8,378 nucleotides of DNA from an uncultured Coriobacteriaceae bacterium (GCA_900539675.1 UQDJ01000061.1:1-8378), one strand, 5' to 3'. Positions 1 through 5,882 are shown, numbered from the stretch's first letter. The notes: generated by a model from the sequence alone, not told the origin. Numbers and translations are program-made.

Positions 1-44
1 GGGACAAAAATCGTATCATTTTAGTTACAGACCGTTTTAAAGTG

Positions 45-77
45 CTGGTTCGTTTGCGTATAACGCATACAAACCAG
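45..77. promoter_or_regulatory. 33-bp imperfect inverted repeat, candidate operator
   Basis: The arms CTGGTTCGTTTGCGT (45-59) and ACGCATACAAACCAG (63-77) are complementary at 13 of 15 positions around a central ATA. The mismatched pairs are 51/71 and 54/68. The repeat covers the presumed -35 and spacer and ends directly against the -10-like TATGAT at 78-83, the usual place for a repressor or activator site. As RNA it would form a long hairpin, but no T-run follows, so a terminator for a gene to the left is less likely. The symmetry is directly visible; the regulatory role is inferred. Confidence 0.5.
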
Positions 78-83
78 TATGAT
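55..83 (+). promoter_or_regulatory. Putative promoter of the small membrane protein gene
   Basis: TATGAT at 78-83 matches the -10 consensus at five of six positions. Upstream, TGCGTATA (55-62) occupies the -35 zone: TGCGTA with a 17-base spacer, or TTGCGT (54-59) with 18. Transcription would start near 90, about 22 bases before the start codon. The same two blocks at the same spacing lie upstream of purL (5854-5882), which strengthens both calls. The -35 is a poor match to TTGACA, so an activator or an alternative sigma factor is possible. Confidence 0.45.
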
Positions 84-111
84 TATTGCGTGAGAGAAAG
101 AAGGGGCGCTA

Positions 112-456
112 ATGGGTCTTATTGTCAGGATGCTGCAATCGTTACCGCTGGTAATAGCTTTGATTGTGTTGGCGATTGTCATCTATTTTGTTGTGTCTTG
201 GCGCCGCTCTCCTACCCGTGCAAAGGAAGTGCTGATTCAGTTCTTCACTGTTATTACCATTATTATTTCGGCATTCTTTTTATTGGCGAGCGCTTATGCG
301 CTGTTAGAACATAATCAACCGGTGCTTGAGCTTACGGTGCCATTTATGATTGTGGGTTTGGTGGCATTGCTGATTACCCGCATCTGTCGTTGGCGCTTTG
401 TGAAGCATCATCCTCATTACAAAGATAAAAGCATGCACGTTTGGTTTATTTCGTAA
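112..456 (+). CDS. Small membrane protein of unknown function (three predicted helices)
   Basis: This 114-residue protein is not recognised as a member of a named family. Three strongly hydrophobic stretches at about residues 9-30, 41-66 and 72-91 are predicted to span the membrane. The loop between the first two is basic (WRRSPTRAKE), and the C-terminal tail of about 24 residues is rich in Arg, Lys and His (RWRFVKHHPHYKDK). The positive-inside rule would place both in the cytoplasm if helices 2 and 3 are joined by the short acidic outer loop (EHNQPVLE). There is no signal peptidase site or recognisable catalytic motif. The ATG at 112 is preceded by AAGGGG at 101-106, five bases away, which settles the start. 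A longer overlapping frame beginning at 42 has a non-protein-like composition and was discounted. The gene stands alone, converging on the transporter gene 59 bases downstream. Coding status is likely; function is unknown. Confidence 0.75.
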   Translation: MGLIVRMLQSLPLVIALIVLAIVIYFVVSWRRSPTRAKEVLIQFFTVITIIISAFFLLASAYALLEHNQPVLELTVPFMIVGLVALLITRICRWRFVKHHPHYKDKSMHVWFIS

Positions 457-480
457 GGCACTCAGCGTGTTTCTCAATCG

Positions 481-500
481 CTGCAGAGGGATTTCTGTAG
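481..500 (+). terminator. Weak stem-loop between convergent genes
   Basis: CTGCAGA (481-487) and TCTGTAG (494-500) can pair over seven positions, with one G-U, around a six-base loop. Because the segment is duplicated, an alternative stem of 495-501 with 508-514 is also possible. No T-run follows on either strand, so intrinsic termination is only a possibility. It is the only hairpin seen in the 59-bp gap between the two convergent stop codons. Confidence 0.25.
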
Positions 501-512
501 AGGGATTTCTGT
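485..512. repeat. Perfect 14-bp tandem duplication
   Basis: AGAGGGATTTCTGT occurs twice head to tail (485-498 and 499-512) without a mismatch, ending three bases before the stop codon of the minus-strand transporter gene. Two identical copies point to a recent slippage duplication. It lies in the short gap between convergent genes and contributes arms to the stem-loop at 481-514. Confidence 0.9.
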
Positions 513-515
513 AGC

Positions 516-1307
516 TTAACCTAATGCGGTATCGAGCATCATCATTAAGACAAAGCCAACCGCCACAGCCATAACGCCCAGGTTGGTGTGTTTGCCCGAT
601 TGGGCCTCCGGGATTAGTTCTTCAACCACGACATACATCATGGCGCCTGCCGCAAATGCAAGCACATAGGGCAAAAGTGGCGTCATCAAACCAACGCAGG
701 CAATCATAATCAGCGCACCTACTGGTTCAACTACGCCGGATAGGAAGCCATACAAGAAGGCTTTGGGACGAGAAAGCCCGCATGAAACCAGCGGCATAGA
801 GATAATGGCGCCTTCGGGAATATTTTGAACAGCAATGCCTATTGCCAGAGCAATAACACCTAGAAGCGCGATTGAAGCATCACCCGACAAATAACCAGCC
901 AGCACCACGCCTACTGCCATGCCTTCTGGCAAGTTGTGTAATGCCACAGCAAAGATGAGCATCGTAGGCTTTTTCAGATGAGCAGAAACGCCTTCCGGTA
1001 CCGGATTATCAAGATGCAAGTGGGGCAAGAAATGGTCGAAAAGCAACAAAAACACCATGCCAGCCATGAATCCAAGAGCGGGAGGTAGCCAAGGAATCAT
1101 GCCTTGGTCGGCAGCTTGTTCAGCGGCTGGGATCAACAAGCTCCACACCGAAGCTGCAATCATGACGCCTGCTGCAAAGCCCAAAAGGATTTTCTGCAGC
1201 CATTCAGGCATGCCTTTTCGGAGAAAGAAGGCAAAAGCGGAGCCCAATGTGGTGCCCGCAAGGGGCACCGTTAAGGCAATGATGGTTCCAAGCGCGGTGG
1301 CATCCAT
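516..1307 (-). CDS. ZIP-family divalent metal transporter (GufA/ZupT-like)
   Basis: This 263-residue integral membrane protein should import zinc or related divalent metals across the cytoplasmic membrane. About eight hydrophobic helices are visible (roughly residues 7-29, 38-60, 75-95, 115-140, 145-172, 183-205, 211-231 and 242-260). The two metal-site signatures are HNLPEGMAVGV (124-134) in helix 4 and QNIPEGAIISMPL (161-173) in helix 5. The Gln at 161, where many ZIP proteins have His, is typical as I recall of the GufA/ZIP11 branch. A His-bearing loop, DHFLPHLHLD (91-100), follows helix 3, and EELIPEA (229-235) ends helix 7. Length is normal and the frame is intact. The ATG at 1307 has only a weak GGA ten bases upstream. 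The pepF stop lies 26 bases before it, so it is probably read from the pepF transcript. Metal specificity cannot be read from the sequence. The symbol zupT would be arguable, so none is given. Confidence 0.92.
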   Translation of the reverse strand: MDATALGTIIALTVPLAGTTLGSAFAFFLRKGMPEWLQKILLGFAAGVMIAASVWSLLIPAAEQAADQGMIPWLPPALGFMAGMVFLLLFDHFLPHLHLDNPVPEGVSAHLKKPTMLIFAVALHNLPEGMAVGVVLAGYLSGDASIALLGVIALAIGIAVQNIPEGAIISMPLVSCGLSRPKAFLYGFLSGVVEPVGALIMIACVGLMTPLLPYVLAFAAGAMMYVVVEELIPEAQSGKHTNLGVMAVAVGFVLMMMLDTALG

Positions 1308-1313
1308 AGTGAG

Positions 1314-1343
1314 CTAATCCAGCCTAGTCCGGTCTAGCCCAGC
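1314..1343. repeat. Three degenerate 10-bp tandem units over the pepF stop
   Basis: CTAATCCAGC, CTAGTCCGGT and CTAGCCCAGC follow one another without gaps (1314-1323, 1324-1333, 1334-1343). The first two fill most of the 26-bp gap between pepF and the transporter gene; the third contains the pepF stop codon (TAG on the minus strand, 1334-1336). Because the period is 10, the three minus-strand TAGs fall in all three reading frames. The units differ at two to four positions, so the array is degenerate and old, or partly chance. Confidence 0.55.
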
Positions 1344-3589
1344 GCAATCAGGCGATCGATGCGCAGCACCACGATGGCAGGGGGAATCTTGGCAAGGTTT
1401 GCGGTGGCCGCTTTGAATTCTGCGGCATCGCGTGTGGGATCAACCAAAGACAAAGCCATGCGAGCTCCCGCGAAGTGCTCTTTGTTTTCGGTGGCGTTAT
1501 GGTTGATGCGTTCGTAAATGCCCCAAGCGCGACCAGTGCGCTTGAGGTTTGCCAACGAGCGATTGTTTGCCAGGAACATATACAGGTGCTCTTCGTCGCT
1601 CATGCGCGGAACAAAGATTGCCGCATTGGGCGTGCCGTCTTCGTTGGTGGTGGCCAATACAAAAGTGCCATCCATGGTTTTGAGTGCGTCTGCCAATTCG
1701 GAAGCACTCAGATTGGTGAAATGGTTGGTGGTGGCGTCAGGCACGGCGGCTGCTTCGTTTGCCTGGGTGTTTTTGGTCTGTTTGCTCTTCAGATCACGCG
1801 CAACTTCGCCCAACTCTTCAACCAGTTGTTTGAATTGCTGCAGAGCATCTTCTACGGGTTTGGTGCTCATCATGTCCACACCTGCGCCCCGCAATAAATC
1901 GATTGGGGGCTTCGAGCTGCCACCCTTTAAGAACGAAAGATAATCTTCGCGTGCCGAAATGCCTTCGTTAAGGATGCGCTGCGACAGTGCAATCGCGGCA
2001 GCAAAGCCGGTGGCGTACTGGTATACGTAGAACTGATAGTAGAAGTGCGGGATGCGCGCCCACTCAAGCGCGATGTTGTTGTCGACCACGATGTCGCTGC
2101 CAAAGTAATCTTCGTTGAGCTTGCGATAGATTTCGCACAGGGCATCAGCAGTAATGCCAGCTCCCGTTGCGGTCAGTTCGCTTACCTTCAGTTCGAATTC
2201 GGCAAACATCGTCTGACGATACAGCGTTGCGCGGAACTGCTCCAAGAAATGATTCAGGAAGTAGGCGTGTTCGCGTTCATTTTTGGCGTGTTTCAAAAAG
2301 TAGTCAGTTAGCAGTGCTTCGTTACAGGTAGAAGCAACTTCGGCTACGAAAATGACGTAATCCGAATAGCAAATAGGTTGGTTTTCGCACGACAGGTAGG
2401 TATGAATTGAATGGCCCATTTCGTGGATGAGGGTGAATACGTCGTCCAGTTGACCTTGGAAATTCATGAGAATGACCGGATGCATGCCGTAGCCGCCGGC
2501 AGAATAGGCACCACTGCGCTTGCCAGGGGTTTCGTATACGTCAACCCAGCGCTCCTCTAAGCCACGGCGCACCAGCGCCAGGTAATCTTCGCCCATAGGC
2601 TTTAGCGCTTCAAGGATAATCTTGCAGGCTTCTTCGTACGTAAAGGTCATGTTCAGGTCGTCTACGATAGGCACGTACAGATCGGAGAACTTGAGCTCGT
2701 CGACTCCCAGCAGATCCTTGCGCAGCGATACATACGAATGCAGTGCGGGAAGGTTGTGATGCACGGCTTCAATGAGATTGGTGTACACCTCGGTAGGAAC
2801 TTCGTTGCCAGTAAGCGATGCTTCCAGCGCAGAAGCGTAATGGCGTGCGTTGCTGAAGAAGAGCATCTGCTTGTTTTGGGCGCCAAGGGTGGCAGCAAAC
2901 GTATTGCGCAATTGTCCATAGGTTCTATACAGCGATTCATAGGCCGATTCGCGCAGCGTGCGATCGGTGGACATCATCAGTGGAATATAGCTGCCATGGG
3001 TGACCGGATGGGTAGTGCCCTGTGAATCGATAGCATCATCAAAGGTCAGGTCGGCGTCATTGAGCATGCTATATACGTTGCTGGGCTGGCTTGCAGCATC
3101 TCCTGCGCTGGCCAACAGCTTTTCTTCGGCAGGAGAAAGCACGTGGTCTTTCGTGCGGAAGATCACATCAATGCAGCGCTTATGCAGTTTCAAATCCGGT
3201 TCGTCTTCATAGAACTGGTTAATGGCATCTTCACTTAACGTGAGCAGTTCGGATGTGAACCACGAGCAGGCGCTCGAAATGGCTACGTAGAGTGTCATGA
3301 CTTGGCTGGAATAGTCCTGGTAGGTGGAATTGCGCGTGTCTTCGTCGCTTTTGCGCTCGGCGTAATTTACCAGCTTGGACAGAGCTACATCCACTTCATC
3401 ATCCAGCATAAAGAAGGCCAGCAGTTCTTTGGCAGATTGAGAGATCTTTCCCTGATAGGAAGCCAGCTGTGCAGGGTAGCCTTTTGCTTCTTCAAGGGCA
3501 GATAAAAAGGCTTCATCGCTGGGGTAGATGCTGGATAAGTCCCAGCGATAACGCTCTTCGATTTCGTCGCGCGATGCGAATTTGGTCAT
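1334..3589 (-). CDS. pepF: Oligoendopeptidase F fused to a C-terminal PNPOx-like split-barrel domain
   Basis: Residues 1 to about 598 are a complete M3B oligoendopeptidase F, a cytoplasmic zinc metallopeptidase that cuts short peptides. The zinc site is HEMGH (389-393: ligands H389 and H393, catalytic E390), with the third ligand E417 in FVAEVAST. The family's substrate-side block IPHFYYQFYVYQYATG (513-528) is also present. PepF proteins normally end near 600 residues. Here a linker rich in Lys, Asn, Thr and Ala (about 600-625) leads into about 125 residues (626-751) that resemble the pyridoxamine 5'-phosphate oxidase-like flavin-binding split barrel: LATTNEDGTPNAAIFVPR (645-662), then LYMFLANNRSLANLKRTGRAW (669-689 less the last residue) and a closing beta strand, AIVVLRID. 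The frame is open throughout, with no stop or ribosome binding site at the junction. The ATG at 3589 is fixed by GAGGAGG six bases upstream. The gene follows elp3 by 159 bp. Peptidase identity is near certain; a flavin or flavin-like ligand is inferred. Confidence 0.95.
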   Translation of the reverse strand: MTKFASRDEIEERYRWDLSSIYPSDEAFLSALEEAKGYPAQLASYQGKISQSAKELLAFFMLDDEVDVALSKLVNYAERKSDEDTRNSTYQDYSSQVMTLYVAISSACSWFTSELLTLSEDAINQFYEDEPDLKLHKRCIDVIFRTKDHVLSPAEEKLLASAGDAASQPSNVYSMLNDADLTFDDAIDSQGTTHPVTHGSYIPLMMSTDRTLRESAYESLYRTYGQLRNTFAATLGAQNKQMLFFSNARHYASALEASLTGNEVPTEVYTNLIEAVHHNLPALHSYVSLRKDLLGVDELKFSDLYVPIVDDLNMTFTYEEACKIILEALKPMGEDYLALVRRGLEERWVDVYETPGKRSGAYSAGGYGMHPVILMNFQGQLDDVFTLIHEMGHSIHTYLSCENQPICYSDYVIFVAEVASTCNEALLTDYFLKHAKNEREHAYFLNHFLEQFRATLYRQTMFAEFELKVSELTATGAGITADALCEIYRKLNEDYFGSDIVVDNNIALEWARIPHFYYQFYVYQYATGFAAAIALSQRILNEGISAREDYLSFLKGGSSKPPIDLLRGAGVDMMSTKPVEDALQQFKQLVEELGEVARDLKSKQTKNTQANEAAAVPDATTNHFTNLSASELADALKTMDGTFVLATTNEDGTPNAAIFVPRMSDEEHLYMFLANNRSLANLKRTGRAWGIYERINHNATENKEHFAGARMALSLVDPTRDAAEFKAATANLAKIPPAIVVLRIDRLIALG

Positions 3590-3595
3590 AGGGTG

Positions 3596-3602
3596 CCTCC
3601 TC
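3596..3602 (-). promoter_or_regulatory. Strong ribosome binding site of pepF
   Basis: On the minus strand GAGGAGG lies six bases before the pepF ATG, an almost full match to the anti-Shine-Dalgarno sequence. The 13-bp repeat array begins at the very next base upstream, so repeat changes would alter the leader without touching this site. Confidence 0.8.
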
Positions 3603-3693
3603 GTGGTTCACGCTGTTGGTGCACGCATTTGGTGCACGTATTTGGCTCACGCTGTTGGTGCACGCATTTGGTTCACGCGTTTGGTTCAAGCGT
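3603..3693. repeat. 13-bp tandem array, seven units, in the pepF leader
   Basis: Seven head-to-tail 13-base units fill 91 bases: 3603, 3616, 3629, 3642, 3655, 3668 and 3681. The plus-strand consensus is TTGGTGCACGCAT. Units 2 and 5 are identical; the others differ at a few positions, mostly in the GTGCAC core and the last three bases. The array lies entirely between the elp3 stop and the pepF ribosome binding site. The core GTGCAC is self-complementary, so each unit carries a small palindrome. The 13-base period does not match a helical turn, which argues against simple same-face protein binding. No convincing promoter was found inside it. Role unknown; a slippage-prone leader is one possibility. 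Confidence 0.9.
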
Positions 3694-3748
3694 GGGACCG
3701 TACGTGAATGCTGTGGGTACGTTGTTCGCGTCCTATGGTACGTCAAAG

Positions 3749-5752
3749 TTACAGGGCACGCTGTTGATATAGGCCATTGTCATAAAATTGCAGCTTTCGG
3801 TAATAACCGCGAGTGCCGATGGCGCTAATGACGTTGATGTGGGTATATCCAGCATTACGTGCTATTGCGCAGGCGGTTTCTACCAGTTGGCTTCCTAGCC
3901 CTCGGTGCTGTGCACTGGTACCTTCAGTAGAAAGCTTGGCAACGCGACCATACACGTGTACTTCACGAATCATGGCCTCGTCTTCGGCAAGAGGAAAGGG
4001 AAGAGTTGTTCTCTCATGAACATCTTTGTCATAGTCTTTGCGCAGCGCATTGATAGCACCTTTGTGGGGAAGCGACAGGCGCAAAAAGCCTGCAATTTTG
4101 CCTTCAGGAGTGACCCACTGCAGGAATTTTTCGCTGGTGGCAGTCGTTTCGTAGGACACCACGTCAAGATGCAGTGTTTCAGCGTCAACTTCGTCTAGGC
4201 TTACCTCTCTATGGCGAATTTCGCCGGTGGTTAAGCCTTGACTATCAATACGCGACTCAACCATCTGACGCAGGTTTACTTTTTTATTGCCGGCAACAAT
4301 ATCGGGTGCGGAAAAATCGCGAATCATGCGCGAAATGCGGGCATAGGGTGGCGTTGCGCACGTGTCAGCAACGAGCACATCGACGAGGGCCTCTTCTGAA
4401 TAGGGCTTCCAAGTGCCGTCGTGGTAGTGCTCGCACAGTTCGGTTCCACCTAACAACACACAAGGGTATAACTTTATTTCATCAGGCTGATAGGGCGCTT
4501 CAGTGACCAGGCGTTGGTAGTCGCGCTTGTCCTCTTCGGGATTAGATCCCATCAAGTTCACCATGGCATGAACATGCGTTTTGAAACCGAACAGGCGCAA
4601 CGCTTCGAAAGCTTGTTGGATTTGTTTGTTGGTGGTGAAACGATGATTTATGCGGCGCACCTTTTCATCCAGACTCTGGATACCCATCTGTACTTTGGTG
4701 CATCCCAGCCGGCGCAAGGTGGCAACGTGGATGGGTGTTACGCGTTCGGGACGGGTTTCGATAACCAATCCCACGACACGATGCTGTGCCGTTTCGTTGA
4801 TACGGTGCTCGTGTTCTAGCGCTTCCCAGGTGGCAGTCTGCCATCGAGAAACGGCTGGCCAGCCGATCTGATCGCTGGTAGGGACTTGATGCGGTGTTTG
4901 ATGCGGTGTTTGACGGTCGGCTTTGCTTGGGGTTTGATGTACGGCCTGGTCTGTGGCTTGATGCGGCGTTTGACTTGGGGCTTGATGCGGCGCGGCATCT
5001 TGACAGTGATATAGCTGGTCAAAGGCCTGATTATAGGTAAGCGTTGTGCCGTTAACGCGCGCTTGGAGGGGTGCTACCCATGCAGCTAATTCTTCGGGCT
5101 CGTTGGAGAGACCGGCGCGCAGGTATGCTTCACGGCGGTATGCCACGTTGTTTTGTGCAGCCATACCATCGTTGAGCGCGCGAAACAGTTCGCGCACAAA
5201 CCAGATTTGATAGTGCAGGGGATAGTCGCTCCAGGTGCCACCCAAAATAATGAGCTCAACCTTGTCAGTTACGTGCCCCATTTCAGTCAGAGCTTTAAGG
5301 CGCGCTGTCACTTGCCAATAAGGGTCAAAAAACGTGCGCTCAGCACGCTGGCAGGCAGGCTCGTCAGACATATAGCTTTTCGGCATGCGCAAATCGTTAG
5401 GGCAGTACAAGCAGTTGCTTGAACATTTCCACGGTTTGGTGAGCACCGTGATGGTGGCAACACCTGATGCAGTGCGACGTGGCTTCATTTGGAGCGTGCG
5501 CACCAAACGCCGTTCTTCTTCAGAAGTTAGTTGCCAAGCAGCCCAACGATCAGGATCGCTGCGCTTAACGTCTAGGTAGTACTGCATCAGCCGACGTTTG
5601 GAAATGGGGCGCGTGTTTTGCGGTTCTTTCGCACCGTTCGCACGCTCAAGTAAGCGCTTATTGTGGCGGTTGATGGTTTTAGTCAGCGTGCGCTCATCCA
5701 GATAATCGGTGGTTTTGAGCTGGTTGAGTATGTCGAATAGGGTTTCTTCCAT
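3749..5752 (-). CDS. elp3: Elp3-type tRNA wobble-uridine modification enzyme (radical SAM plus GNAT)
   Basis: Elp3 adds a carboxymethyl-type group to C5 of uridine 34 in tRNA, using S-adenosylmethionine and acetyl-CoA. Numbering from the ATG at 5752 gives 667 residues. The radical SAM cluster is CSSNCLYC (C110, C114, C117). Further Elp3 signatures are VVGLVIETRPERVT (326-339) and GCTKVQMGIQSLDE (350-363). The C-terminal acetyltransferase-like domain (about 529-667) has REVHVYG (596-602), the acetyl-CoA loop QHRGLG (615-620) and GTRGYYRKLQF (646-656). Residues 254-289 are nine four-residue HQTP-like repeats inserted just before the VVGLVIETRP strand, which helps make it longer than the roughly 450-550 residues usual for the family. 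The frame stays open to a TTG at 5845 (698 residues), with ATGs at 5806, 5761 and 5752. None has a well-placed ribosome binding site. I chose 5752 because a perfect TATAAT lies seven bases before it, which would suit a leaderless message. The start is uncertain; the identity is not. Confidence 0.93.
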   Translation of the reverse strand: MEETLFDILNQLKTTDYLDERTLTKTINRHNKRLLERANGAKEPQNTRPISKRRLMQYYLDVKRSDPDRWAAWQLTSEEERRLVRTLQMKPRRTASGVATITVLTKPWKCSSNCLYCPNDLRMPKSYMSDEPACQRAERTFFDPYWQVTARLKALTEMGHVTDKVELIILGGTWSDYPLHYQIWFVRELFRALNDGMAAQNNVAYRREAYLRAGLSNEPEELAAWVAPLQARVNGTTLTYNQAFDQLYHCQDAAPHQAPSQTPHQATDQAVHQTPSKADRQTPHQTPHQVPTSDQIGWPAVSRWQTATWEALEHEHRINETAQHRVVGLVIETRPERVTPIHVATLRRLGCTKVQMGIQSLDEKVRRINHRFTTNKQIQQAFEALRLFGFKTHVHAMVNLMGSNPEEDKRDYQRLVTEAPYQPDEIKLYPCVLLGGTELCEHYHDGTWKPYSEEALVDVLVADTCATPPYARISRMIRDFSAPDIVAGNKKVNLRQMVESRIDSQGLTTGEIRHREVSLDEVDAETLHLDVVSYETTATSEKFLQWVTPEGKIAGFLRLSLPHKGAINALRKDYDKDVHERTTLPFPLAEDEAMIREVHVYGRVAKLSTEGTSAQHRGLGSQLVETACAIARNAGYTHINVISAIGTRGYYRKLQFYDNGLYQQRAL
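4852..4865. repeat. Perfect 14-bp palindrome within elp3
   Basis: CGGCTGGCCAGCCG reads the same on both strands and lies 20 bases from the 12-bp repeat array inside elp3. A GC-rich palindrome beside a tandem array could stall replication and favour slippage. It may equally be a chance product of the codons for GWPAV. Confidence 0.5.
4886..4993. repeat. 12-bp tandem array, nine units, inside elp3
   Basis: Nine gapless 12-base units begin at 4886, 4898, 4910, 4922, 4934, 4946, 4958, 4970 and 4982. The plus-strand consensus is close to TTGATGCGGTGT, and the first two units are identical. Read on the minus strand they encode APHQ, APSQ, TPHQ, ATDQ, AVHQ, TPSK, ADRQ, TPHQ and TPHQ. Because 12 is a multiple of three, loss or gain of units keeps the frame. 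The segment lies in a loop between conserved Elp3 blocks and is low in complexity and probably unstructured. Confidence 0.92.
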
Positions 5753-5759
5753 GTGACGC

Positions 5760-5765
5760 ATTATA
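5760..5765 (-). promoter_or_regulatory. Perfect -10 hexamer, possible elp3 promoter
   Basis: The minus strand reads TATAAT here, with the ATG at 5752 starting after seven further bases, about where transcription would begin. No good -35 hexamer is found 16-19 bases upstream, and no TGn extension is present. It overlaps the possible ATG at 5761, so only one of promoter or upstream start is likely to be used. A second, weaker -10-like sequence (TTTATA on the minus strand, 5860-5865) could drive a longer message. Confidence 0.3.
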
Positions 5766-5853
5766 TCGGTATGGGTCCAGGTTGGCTTGTGCAGGGCACT
5801 CAGCATCCTTGGGAGGCGCTTATGTGTGGTCTCTTTATGGGTCAATTTTGCGA

Positions 5854-5882
5854 TGCGTATATAAAGATTCGTGTCGTATGAT
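5854..5882 (+). promoter_or_regulatory. Putative purL promoter
   Basis: TATGAT at 5877-5882 is a five-of-six -10 match. TGCGTATA at 5854-5861 lies 15 bases upstream, precisely as before the small membrane protein gene (55-62 and 78-83). The intervening bases differ, so this is a conserved pair of blocks rather than a copied segment. Transcription would start near 5889, giving a leader of about 45 bases, too short for a purine riboswitch. The inverted repeat of the first site is absent here. Confidence 0.45.

Noticed and set aside
1..24. 3' end of an upstream gene (plus-strand frame 1 ends with TAG at 22-24)
   Set aside because: Seven codons are too few to support a coding call in either direction.
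42..314. 90-codon plus-strand frame starting with a non-ATG codon
   Set aside because: It overlaps the small membrane protein gene in another frame, starts inside the inverted repeat and presumed promoter, and has Cys/Tyr-rich non-protein-like composition.
1475..1943. Two plus-strand frames of about 140 codons
   Set aside because: They are antisense to the pepF C-terminal domain. The minus-strand reading gives conserved protein motifs; these do not.
3603..3693. CRISPR array
   Set aside because: The units are 13 bases and contiguous, with no spacers between them, and no cas gene is near.
3513..3746. 77-codon minus-strand frame with an internal 13-residue repeat (PNACTNSV)
   Set aside because: The peptide repeat is simply the 13-bp DNA array read in one frame (39 bases per 13 residues). 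The frame overlaps the start of pepF and its ribosome binding site, so a real gene is unlikely.
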